Assembly: GCA_037446165.1 (NCBI GenBank)
Contig: JBBIJC010000098.1
Location: 1 to 9,003 of the forward strand
From: Parasulfuritortus sp037446165
GTDB taxonomy: Bacteria > Pseudomonadota > Gammaproteobacteria > Burkholderiales > Thiobacillaceae
Reading direction: 5' to 3'
DNA: 9,003 nt
Positions 1 through 6,444 of this stretch are shown one piece after another. Every line of letters starts with the position of its first letter. Within the stretch, counting starts at the first letter, position 1. A program made the translations under genes and the position numbers. The notes under the pieces are model-generated. The model was not told the DNA's origin, ran no database searches, and saw only the letters and a program-made list of their open reading frames with translations.

Positions 1-18
1 AGGCTCCAGGAATAACCC

Positions 19-960
19 ATGACGCGCGGGGTGTCGGCTCAGACCTTGTCCTGGCTGAACACCCGGCCGTCCTTGCTGGAGTTATGCACCGCCTTTCCCG
101 ATGAGTGGAAGGCGGTGCAGCAGGAAATTGCCATTGCAGTCGAGGAGCATGACCAGGCCAGGATGCATCGACTGTTAAAGCCGGTCGGGGCGCCCAAAGC
201 CGGTTTTCGAAAGGCTGGTCAGGAGGCCTACATACTGGCCGAGATCCGGCGCCGGATGGCGACGCTGGATATTGAACGGCGCAGCCTGGCAATCGCTGCA
301 GGCAAATCCACGGGCAAGGTCCGCTTCAATCTGATCAATGGCTTCATCGCCCAGCGCCTGTTGTTCAGACGGGAATTCGAGCGCAAGCCGGTTTCCATGT
401 TCTGGTTTCGCCTGTTCTGGCCATTGCTCTGGCAAAGACGTTTTCTGATGCCACTGGTCAAGCAACGTGGCATCTACTGTTTCTTTTCACGCGATCTGAT
501 TGAAAAACTGGCGGAGCTCATTGGCTCCCGTTCGTGCCTTGAAATCGCGGCGGGCGATGGAACGTTGACCCGATTTCTGCAGGAAGCCGGTGTCAATTGC
601 CGGGCGACGGATGATTACAGTTGGCAGCATGACGTGCACTACCCCGAATCGGTACAGCGTATGGATGCGCACGCCGCCCTTGAACTCTACTCGCCTGAGG
701 TGGTCATCTGTTCCTGGCCACCAGCCGGAAACGATTTCGAGCGGCATGTGTTCCTGACCCGAAGCGTGGAGACCTACATTGTCATCGTCAGCCAGTATCG
801 TCATGCGAGCGGAAATTGGCCGGTTTACGAAGCACAAAAGTCGTTTGCATTGGAAGAAAGACTGTCATTGAGCCGCTTGGTCCTGCCGCCGGAGCTGGCT
901 TCGGCGGTTTATCTTTTCAACAGAAAGCACGAGGCTGGAAATGACCGAACGTCAGGGTAG
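19..960 (+). CDS. Methyltransferase-like protein of unknown target
   Basis: Probable class I (Rossmann-fold) SAM-dependent methyltransferase, 313 residues; the substrate cannot be read from the sequence. Residues 173-187 (CLEIAAGDGTLTRFL) fit motif I, the glycine-rich SAM-binding loop. The acidic pair D198-D199 after the next strand fits the ribose-binding position. Residues 228-235 (VVICSWPP) fit a motif IV-type active-site strand ending in a Pro-Pro turn. The first 150 residues are not typical of the fold: a charged helical part, then an aromatic, basic stretch (about 126-150, rich in W, F and R) that could bind membrane or nucleic acid. The ATG has a good ribosome site (AGGAA at 8-12, 6 bases away). 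The gene overlaps the next one by 20 bases, so the two are probably co-translated. A stop in another frame just upstream (13-15 or 20-22) suggests a preceding gene outside the window. The fold is fairly likely; the function is unknown. Confidence 0.6.
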   Translation: MTRGVSAQTLSWLNTRPSLLELCTAFPDEWKAVQQEIAIAVEEHDQARMHRLLKPVGAPKAGFRKAGQEAYILAEIRRRMATLDIERRSLAIAAGKSTGKVRFNLINGFIAQRLLFRREFERKPVSMFWFRLFWPLLWQRRFLMPLVKQRGIYCFFSRDLIEKLAELIGSRSCLEIAAGDGTLTRFLQEAGVNCRATDDYSWQHDVHYPESVQRMDAHAALELYSPEVVICSWPPAGNDFERHVFLTRSVETYIVIVSQYRHASGNWPVYEAQKSFALEERLSLSRLVLPPELASAVYLFNRKHEAGNDRTSG

Positions 961-1468
961 CCTGCGCAACCGAATACCGCGCTGGCTGATCGAAGCGGCA
1001 ATCTTTGCTGTTGTACTGTTGGCAATCCAGGCCTGGCAGCAGCGCGACATTCCCAGCGGCAAGGCGCCGCAAACGGGGGGATATCTGGCAGATGGCCAGG
1101 CATTCTGCCTGAATGACTGGCGTGAGCATCACCCTGACAAGGTGGTCGCCCTGCATTTCTGGGCGGAATGGTGCCCGATCTGCAAAACGGAGGAGGGCAG
1201 CATCACCTCCGTTGCCAAGGACTGGCCGGTGATTTCGGTGGCCATGCAATCGGGAACAGCTGAACAAGTGAAGGCTCATCTCAAGCAGGAAGGGCTTGCC
1301 TGGTCGACGCTGGTGGATAGCACTGGCAGGATTGCATCCGACTATGGGCTGAAAGGTGTGCCGGCCTTCGTGGTGATCGACCGGAACGGGATCATCCGTT
1401 CCGTGTCGACTGGTTATACCAGCGAATTGGGGATGCGTGCCCGCCTGTGGTGGGCGGCCCGCTTCTGA
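941..1468 (+). CDS. Membrane-anchored thioredoxin-fold protein (TlpA/ScsD-like)
   Basis: Thiol-disulfide oxidoreductase of the TlpA/ResA/ScsD type, 175 residues, predicted to be anchored in the inner membrane with its catalytic domain in the periplasm. Residues 1-14 are basic, about 15-32 form one hydrophobic helix, and the rest is a thioredoxin fold. The active site is WCPIC (77-81, redox cysteines C78 and C81). The cis-proline loop is GVP (139-141), followed by the FVVIDRNG strand-turn usual for TlpA-like proteins. A third cysteine, C56, lies before the fold core and may be structural. The CPIC dipeptide differs from CGPC of thioredoxin and resembles ScsD-type proteins linked to copper tolerance or DsbD-fed pathways, but no other scs or dsb gene is in view. 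The start at 941 has GAGG at 931-934 and lies inside the upstream gene. The stop at 1466-1468 directly abuts the stop of convergent fabI. Fold assignment is secure; the partner protein is unknown. Confidence 0.85.
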   Translation: MTERQGSLRNRIPRWLIEAAIFAVVLLAIQAWQQRDIPSGKAPQTGGYLADGQAFCLNDWREHHPDKVVALHFWAEWCPICKTEEGSITSVAKDWPVISVAMQSGTAEQVKAHLKQEGLAWSTLVDSTGRIASDYGLKGVPAFVVIDRNGIIRSVSTGYTSELGMRARLWWAARF

Positions 1469-2263
1469 CTACTCGGGGTCGACAGCCAGACCGGCCGTAC
1501 TGTTGAAACCGGAATCGACATAGCTGATCTCGCCGGTCATGCCCGAAGCCAGGTCGGAGAGCATGAAGGCGGCAACGTTGCCGACTTCCTCGATGGTCAC
1601 GTTGCGGCGCAACGGCGAATGCTTCTCGCCCCAGGCCAGCAGCTTGTTGAAATCGGCGATGCCGCTCGCAGCCAGGGTCTTGATTGGACCAGCCGAAAGG
1701 CCATTCACCCGGATACCCTTCGGGCCGAGCGCAGCGGCCAGGTAATAGACACTAGCCTCCAGACTGGCCTTGGCCACGCCCATGACGTTGTAGTGGGGCA
1801 CCGAGCGGACCGCACCCAGGTAGGTCATGGTCAGCAGGGCGGCCTTGCGGCCTTCCATCATCGGCAGGGCGGCCTTGGCCATAGCGGTGAAGGAGTAGCT
1901 GGAAATGTCATGTGCAATCCGGAAATATTCCCGATTGAGGTTTTCCAGATAATCGCCGGCCAGGGCCTGCTTGGGTACGAAGGCGATGGAGTGGACGATG
2001 CCATCGAGGCCGTCCCAGTGCTGGGCCAGATCCTTGAACAATTGCTCGATTTGTTCATCGCTGGAAACATCGCAGTCGAAACACAGTTTGGAACCGAAAT
2101 CCTTCTCGGCCATTTCCGAGACCCGCTCCTTGACCCGCTCGCCCTGATAGCTGAAGGCCAGTTCGGCGCCCTCGCGCTTGCAGGCCTGGGCCACGCCGTA
2201 GGCGATGGAACGGTTACTGATGAGTCCGGTGATGAGTATCTTCTTGCCGGCGAGAAAGCCCAC
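1469..2263 (-). CDS. fabI: Enoyl-[acyl-carrier-protein] reductase (NADH), FabI
   Basis: FabI catalyses the last step of each fatty-acid elongation cycle, reducing trans-2-enoyl-ACP with NADH in the cytoplasm. The 264-residue protein aligns by eye with E. coli FabI over its full length, starting from the shared MGFL. It has the variant dinucleotide loop of this family (G13, then SIAY at 19-22). The catalytic residues are Y148, Y158 and K165 (YNVMGVAK), two positions after E. coli Y146/Y156/K163. The conserved IAHDISSYSF and SAGPIKTLAASGI segments are also present. The residue matching E. coli G93, where substitution gives triclosan resistance, is alanine here (HSIAF, A94), as in naturally sensitive S. 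aureus FabI. The start is GTG at 2261-2263, chosen because it gives the family N-terminus and has AAGGA at 2272-2276, 8 bases upstream. The gene follows a 1156-residue gene on the same strand after 64 bases and appears to have its own promoter. Confidence 0.97.
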   Translation of the reverse strand: MGFLAGKKILITGLISNRSIAYGVAQACKREGAELAFSYQGERVKERVSEMAEKDFGSKLCFDCDVSSDEQIEQLFKDLAQHWDGLDGIVHSIAFVPKQALAGDYLENLNREYFRIAHDISSYSFTAMAKAALPMMEGRKAALLTMTYLGAVRSVPHYNVMGVAKASLEASVYYLAAALGPKGIRVNGLSAGPIKTLAASGIADFNKLLAWGEKHSPLRRNVTIEEVGNVAAFMLSDLASGMTGEISYVDSGFNSTAGLAVDPE

Positions 2264-2331
2264 TTTTATTTTCCTTCTTGGGTTAATTTAACGATTGGTC
2301 ACGATTATAACCACTTCCAATGAGTGGTCAG
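2264..2331 (-). promoter_or_regulatory. Probable fabI promoter and leader
   Basis: On the minus strand a perfect TATAAT -10 box lies at 2304-2309. Sixteen bases upstream is CTGACC at 2326-2331, which matches the -35 consensus TTGACA at 4 of 6 positions. The -35 box overlaps the stop codon of the upstream large gene (2328-2330), so fabI can be transcribed independently of it. The predicted start is near 2297, giving a leader of about 34 bases with AAGGA at 2272-2276. The -10 is flanked by two arms, ATTGG (2294-2298) and CCAAT (2317-2321), and TGACCA occurs twice on the minus strand (2325-2330 and 2296-2301). These repeats could be operator half-sites, but no known regulator site is recognised. 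Confidence 0.6.
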
Positions 2332-5300
2332 TTAGGTATAAAAGTTCCCAGGGGATCAGCACCCAGCGTACCTCGGAGGCTTTCCAGATAGCCTTCTCCA
2401 CGAACCTCGTCGAGGTGGAACTTGGCCTGCTTCAGGCGCGCAGCTATACCAAATCGGGCGACCAGATCCTGATGGCTTGCCCGCAGCGCATAGGCTTCAA
2501 GATACTCGACGTGGCGTTCCCACAAGCGAATATCCCTGCCTTGTTTGGTCCGCAAACGCTGCAGATACCAATCGGAGGCCATCAGCGCATCCCGGTCAAA
2601 AAAGGCGCGGATATCAGGGTGATGCGCATCCTTACCCTCGTACTGACCATGAGCCATGATGTGCAGAATGGCTTTCAGCGGCGGGCAGGCTTCATCGATG
2701 CTGCCATCCTCGAAATAACTCTGGGCAACGCGTTGCTGGGCTTCCACAATGTTATCGACCCCATCGACGAATACCCCGAGGTCTTGCTTCTCGGGCCGCA
2801 GGATGTAATCGGGCAGAACAGCATTCGGGGTGTCGAAAATCTTGCCCATGAAGCCGTGCACGAAACGCTCGGTGATCCGGTAACCCAGTCGGCTGGCCAA
2901 TACCATTCGGCCTTCGTGCTCGAAATCGGCAATCTTCTCCAGGCATCCGGTCTCGATCAACCAGCGCGGATCACGCTCCTGTGCGGTCAACCGGGACCAG
3001 ATTTCCGGCACCAGCAGGCTGATGTCGTGATTGACCCGGAACTTGGGCCCGATCCAGCCTGCGGCAGTGGAATAGCCGGCATAACCAGTCAGGATGAAAG
3101 AAACCAGGGCGTTGTTCAGATCCGCCGTTGGCCTCAGTGCATTGAACGGCCCCTTGGTCAGCGCACCCTCAGAACCGGCCCCGGTCGTCGAGGGTGATTT
3201 GCCGGTCAGACTGCAGATAAAGTCCATGAACAGCTCAGGCAGTTCCTGATAATGGATCGGCCCGTATACCGCCAAGGCACGGATGCCAGGCTCCGGAGGA
3301 TTGTTGCGGCGACCGACCAGGACCGCGTTGACCGGTTCGCAGACCGCACTGCCAAGTGGCACCTTGCGACTGAGGCGGGCACCGATTTCGCCAACGTAAC
3401 GCCGTACCGGATCAGCAAGATCAGGCCGCAACTGGAGGTAGCGAGGGTTCTTGCTTGGCTTGCCATCGACCAGACGGGGGTGTGCCGACGAGGCCACATA
3501 GCCGTGGCCTTCGTCATGGGCGCCCTTCAGCATGGCACGCATCGGCTCGGTGTATTGATTGAAGCCCACCACGTCTTCAACAATTTCGGTCAGAGGCCCA
3601 TCGCTGAGCGGTTCGAAATTGGCCAGGAAATTGTCCTGGCGCGCCATGTCGGCCTCGGCCTGTTCATCATAGCCAGGGATGATCGCATCGTCGGGGCGCT
3701 GGAACAGGCGTTCTTCGCAGTTCTTCACCAGTTTGACCGACGGATCGCTACTCTTCGGCGAGCGGTTATCCAGGCAATCTGCCGGCACCACCACGCTGGC
3801 GGAGATGTCGTCTTCCATCTGCACCTTTTCAGCCGCGATGAAATCCTGACGCAACTTGAATACCCGCCAGGCGCCGTTTTCCTCAAAGCCGACCCGCAAA
3901 TAGGAACCAACCAGCTTGCGGTCGCCCAGTTTGAGTTCATGGCCAGGTTGTCCATTGATGAAATCAACCGACAACTGGCCACGCCAGTCATCGCCCCACT
4001 CTGGCCGGTACATGCGTTTGATGACGAAGGCCAGCGCCAGAATCCGGTTCGGGATGCTGTCCAGCCAAGCATTGTAAGCATTGGTGTAGGTTGGGGAGGG
4101 GGTGAGCAGTTTGATCATCGAGCCCAGGCTGCGTTCGGGGCTCAAGGGCTTGCGGGTGGAGTCCCGGTCCTCGCGCTCGAAGCCGGGTTTGAAGCGATCC
4201 GTGTAATCCCGATCGAAGATGGTCTGAATCTGGTCGAGGTCCTTGTCCAGGTCGTGGACAAAGAGATGGCCGTAAATGACGGCATCGTTCAGCGACTTGG
4301 ATATCTCGGATTTGCCGCCGCCTGACACGGTGCAGGGCTTGTGGCAGAAGGTGCCTTCCGGATCGGTGCCTACCAATCTCCAGGAGGGTGCCCCAGGATG
4401 CTTGAGCATTTCGATCTTGTAACCGCTGGGCTGGACGTAAATCTTTCCGGGACGCAGCTTGATGCATTGGCTGACGCCGCCTTTGTCCCAGGTGATGGTC
4501 TGGCTGGGCAGGTCCATGCGCAACGCCTGCGGCACATAAACCACATCCGGAAACTGCTTGTCGATGCCATAGCCCTCGGGCTGTAGGTCCATCAGCGCGC
4601 CGTAGTTGGCCGCCATTTCGGCAAAGCTGTAGCCATCGGGCCGGGTGCGACTGTCGACGCCGTATTCCTCGCCGTGGTTGCGGCGGGGAAAGGCGAGAGC
4701 ACCACCGGCATGTTCTTCTTCTGCCAGACCGAACAGGTTGGCCGAGTAGCTGATCTGAGTCTTGACCTCTTTCTTGCAGTAACCGTAATAGTTGTCTGCG
4801 ATGATGGTGAAGATGACCCCGCTGGCATCGCGCGCCGTGATCTTGAACGCAGCCCCCTCGTTGTAGAGTTCGGCCTCGTCCTGCCAGCACATGCCTTCCT
4901 CCCGCTGGCGCTCATTGGCAGCATCGATATGGGGCAGACCCAAGGCCTTTTTGGTGAAGCGATTCAGATGCGGGGCGAGGATCACGCAACCGGTGTGGCC
5001 AGTCCAGTGATCGACATCCAGACCGGCATCGTGAGAGGTCAGGAAAGGATTGCCGCCGTTGCCGAAAATGCTTTCGACAAAATCCAGGTTGCTTATCAGT
5101 GAGCCTGGCGCAAAGAAACGGATTTCCATGGATTTTTCCGGTTCGCGTCCGGGAATTTCCGGACACACGACCGGCCGCAATAGCAGTGAGGCAAACATCT
5201 GTGCTTCTTGCGGTTGACCTTGAGTGAAGGGAATGCTGAGTAGGCCCGCTGGAGGATTCAGCGCCTCGCGCAACAGGTTGGCGAACACCACTGCAGGGAC

Positions 5301-5798
5301 GGCTTTCTTATCGCCTGGAATGGGAAGCCCGCCTTCCACGACGTGAAATGATCCCTTAGTGGTCCGTCGGTCGCTCGCCGGATTGTGCAGGACCCCGTTG
5401 CGAATACGATAGCTGCTTACATATTCATTGCTGAAAACATTGCTGTTTTTCGGCAGGGACAGCTCACGCGCCATGCCCCTGCGATCCAGGTTCAGTGTGT
5501 TGTCCGGCAGATGAGGAACAGGTACACCGACATCCGCCAGATAAGCGTCCAGAAAGTCCTGGATACGCCGGTCAGGCGGGCAGAGATAACCTGCCAGTAG
5601 CCGGGATTTCTCCCGATAGCTTTTCAGCAGATCCTCCGCCACAGCCAGGAAAGCGTGGTCACGACCATCCTGGCAGGGCGGTTGCCCGGAAGCAGCAAGC
5701 TTCAGGTTGATGTACATCTGGATGCTTTCACGCGCATCCTCATCCTCGATCGGACCGGTAAGCGATCCAAATTCGTGTAGCAAGTTCATGGTGTGCAT
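2328..5798 (-). CDS. Large enzyme, candidate pyrophosphate-dependent PEP carboxykinase
   Basis: 1156-residue soluble protein with no signal peptide or membrane segment; best read as a PPi-type phosphoenolpyruvate carboxykinase (oxaloacetate + PPi giving PEP + CO2 + Pi). Seen in sequence: NYYGYCKK at 336-343 resembles YGGEMKK of ATP-type PEPCK, where the lysines bind substrate and metal. VSGGGKSEIS at 491-500 (K496, S497) resembles the kinase loop. GDDW at 602-605 recalls the acidic GDD motif. NCEERLFQRPDDA (693-705) could supply a substrate arginine. A second glycine-rich segment, TGKSPSTTGAG, is at 865-875. Known: PPi-PEPCKs are far longer (about 1100-1200 residues) than the 500-600 residues of ATP or GTP types, and this length fits. 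The 150 residues between the KK motif and the loop, against about 35 in ATP-PEPCK, show it is not a standard type. ATG at 5796-5798 lacks a Shine-Dalgarno site; in-frame Met4 is the alternative. Base use is like the neighbours. The assignment could be wrong at the reaction level; the gene itself is certain. Confidence 0.6.
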   Translation of the reverse strand: MHTMNLLHEFGSLTGPIEDEDARESIQMYINLKLAASGQPPCQDGRDHAFLAVAEDLLKSYREKSRLLAGYLCPPDRRIQDFLDAYLADVGVPVPHLPDNTLNLDRRGMARELSLPKNSNVFSNEYVSSYRIRNGVLHNPASDRRTTKGSFHVVEGGLPIPGDKKAVPAVVFANLLREALNPPAGLLSIPFTQGQPQEAQMFASLLLRPVVCPEIPGREPEKSMEIRFFAPGSLISNLDFVESIFGNGGNPFLTSHDAGLDVDHWTGHTGCVILAPHLNRFTKKALGLPHIDAANERQREEGMCWQDEAELYNEGAAFKITARDASGVIFTIIADNYYGYCKKEVKTQISYSANLFGLAEEEHAGGALAFPRRNHGEEYGVDSRTRPDGYSFAEMAANYGALMDLQPEGYGIDKQFPDVVYVPQALRMDLPSQTITWDKGGVSQCIKLRPGKIYVQPSGYKIEMLKHPGAPSWRLVGTDPEGTFCHKPCTVSGGGKSEISKSLNDAVIYGHLFVHDLDKDLDQIQTIFDRDYTDRFKPGFEREDRDSTRKPLSPERSLGSMIKLLTPSPTYTNAYNAWLDSIPNRILALAFVIKRMYRPEWGDDWRGQLSVDFINGQPGHELKLGDRKLVGSYLRVGFEENGAWRVFKLRQDFIAAEKVQMEDDISASVVVPADCLDNRSPKSSDPSVKLVKNCEERLFQRPDDAIIPGYDEQAEADMARQDNFLANFEPLSDGPLTEIVEDVVGFNQYTEPMRAMLKGAHDEGHGYVASSAHPRLVDGKPSKNPRYLQLRPDLADPVRRYVGEIGARLSRKVPLGSAVCEPVNAVLVGRRNNPPEPGIRALAVYGPIHYQELPELFMDFICSLTGKSPSTTGAGSEGALTKGPFNALRPTADLNNALVSFILTGYAGYSTAAGWIGPKFRVNHDISLLVPEIWSRLTAQERDPRWLIETGCLEKIADFEHEGRMVLASRLGYRITERFVHGFMGKIFDTPNAVLPDYILRPEKQDLGVFVDGVDNIVEAQQRVAQSYFEDGSIDEACPPLKAILHIMAHGQYEGKDAHHPDIRAFFDRDALMASDWYLQRLRTKQGRDIRLWERHVEYLEAYALRASHQDLVARFGIAARLKQAKFHLDEVRGEGYLESLRGTLGADPLGTFIPN

Positions 5799-5897
5799 TC
5801 AGCATGGAGGAGCCCGAAAACTCAGGGCAATAAGCGCATTTTATTCCAATTTGCCGAGACGTGGCTTGGCGCATAGTACGGATGCACGTATGTAAGC

Positions 5898-5933
5898 GTT
5901 TGTATTGTTGATACAAAACCAGCCGGGTATGAT
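5898..5933 (+). promoter_or_regulatory. Putative promoter with palindromic operator upstream of psiF-like gene
   Basis: A TATGAT -10 box (5 of 6 to consensus) lies at 5928-5933, with TTGTTG at 5905-5910 as a weak -35 at the ideal 17-base spacing. A perfect 7-base inverted repeat, TTTGTAT-N5-ATACAAA, occupies 5899-5917 and covers the -35 region, which is where a repressor or activator dimer would sit. The predicted start near 5940 leaves a leader of about 50 bases before the ATG at 5992. No PhoB box is visible, although E. coli psiF is phosphate-regulated. The region is also upstream of the large minus-strand gene, so a bound regulator could affect both directions. Confidence 0.5.
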
Positions 5934-5938
5934 GGGCT

Positions 5939-5956
5939 TTCAGCCTTCGGACTGAA
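5939..5956 (+). other. UUCG-tetraloop hairpin in the psiF-like leader
   Basis: TTCAG (5939-5943) pairs with CTGAA (5952-5956). After one C/A mismatch, C5945 pairs with G5950 around a TTCG loop, the very stable C(UUCG)G tetraloop. No T-tract follows, so it is unlikely to terminate transcription. It begins about where transcription is predicted to start, so it could be a 5'-terminal stabilising stem-loop or a regulatory leader structure. It ends 25 bases before the ribosome site. Confidence 0.5.
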
Positions 5957-5991
5957 CTCACCCCAAGTTGAAATACCGCTCAGGAGGTCTT

Positions 5992-6384
5992 ATGAAAATG
6001 TTTACCCGTTTGATTGCCACCCTGTTGGCTGTTGCCGTATTTGCCCCGATTTCCGCCCAGGCCGGCGAACAGCAAGATCGCATGAAGGGTTGCGCCAAGC
6101 AGTACCACGAGCAAAATATCCCGAAAGATCAATACCGTGCATTCATGTCCAAGTGCCTGAAGAAAGACTCAGGCATGACCTCAACCGCCCCTGCAGCTGC
6201 CAAGCCAGCTCCTTCCGCCACCATGGCGGCGCCTGCCGCCCCTGCCGCTGCGGCCAAGGCAACCCAGAAAAACAAGATGAAGGAATGCAATGCCAATGCC
6301 AAAACTCAAAATCTCAAAGGTGCCGCGCGCAAGGATTTCATGAAGTCCTGCCTGAGCGGTTCAGCTGCCGCCCCTGCCAAGTAA
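5992..6384 (+). CDS. psiF: PsiF-repeat secreted protein
   Basis: Small exported protein of the PsiF (phosphate-starvation-inducible) repeat family, 130 residues; the molecular function of the family is not known. The start at 5992 is chosen over an in-frame TTG at 5968 because AGGAGG (5982-5987) sits just before it and the protein then begins with a clean signal peptide: MKMFTR, a hydrophobic core, and a cleavage site after AQA at residue 24. Two PsiF repeats follow, about 27-58 (QQDRMKGC to FMSKCLKK) and 92-123 (QKNKMKEC to FMKSCLSG). Each carries two cysteines (C34/C54 and C99/C120), which fits one disulfide per repeat in the periplasm. The second repeat keeps the typical LKGAARKDFM segment; the first is divergent (NIPKDQYRAFM). 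They are joined by an Ala/Pro-rich linker (about 64-90) longer than in E. coli PsiF. It stands alone, with its own promoter and a hairpin after it. Confidence 0.85.
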   Translation: MKMFTRLIATLLAVAVFAPISAQAGEQQDRMKGCAKQYHEQNIPKDQYRAFMSKCLKKDSGMTSTAPAAAKPAPSATMAAPAAPAAAAKATQKNKMKECNANAKTQNLKGAARKDFMKSCLSGSAAAPAK

Positions 6385-6397
6385 CTCCGGCCTGAAA

Positions 6398-6432
6398 CCG
6401 GGAACGCCCAGCTTTTCGCTGGACGTTCCCGG
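6398..6432 (+). terminator. Strong hairpin after psiF-like gene, possible terminator
   Basis: CCGGGAACG (6398-6406) pairs with CGTTCCCGG (6424-6432). After one C/A mismatch, CCAGC (6408-6412) pairs with GCTGG (6418-6422) around a 5-base loop, giving 14 base pairs. It starts 13 bases after the psiF-like stop, the usual place for an intrinsic terminator. No T-run follows on the plus strand (AATGCTTCC comes next), so termination may be partial, leaving read-through into tadA, whose TTG start is only 12 bases downstream. Processing site or mRNA 3'-end protector are alternatives. Confidence 0.55.
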
Positions 6433-6444
6433 AATGCTTCCAGA

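Noticed and set aside
1..22. End of an upstream coding sequence
   Set aside because: Stops exist in two frames (TAA 13-15, TGA 20-22), either of which could end a gene beginning outside the window, but too few codons are visible to choose or identify it.
2310..2328. ACCACT/AGTGGT stem as a terminator of the large gene
   Set aside because: The stem is only 6 base pairs, starts at the stop codon and has no T-run on the minus strand; it overlaps the better-supported fabI promoter.
1619..3197. Two plus-strand open frames (1619-2323 and 2295-3197) antisense to fabI and the large gene
   Set aside because: They lie opposite well-supported genes and show no motif; their composition follows from the opposite strand.
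3252..4325. Plus-strand 357-codon open frame antisense to the large gene
   Set aside because: It is a codon-position shadow of the minus-strand gene: low-complexity, no recognisable domain or ribosome site, and several similar open frames occur along the same gene.
5908..5933. TTGATA as -35 with TATGAT as -10
   Set aside because: The spacer is only 14 bases, so TTGTTG at 17 bases was preferred despite its weaker match.
5740..5961. Minus-strand 73-codon frame spanning the divergent intergenic region
   Set aside because: It overlaps the start of the large gene in another frame and crosses the predicted psiF promoter; no ribosome site or known motif.
5799..5991. PhoB box expected for a phosphate-starvation gene
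   Set aside because: No pair of CTGTCA-like repeats at 11-base period is visible, so PhoB control is not supported.
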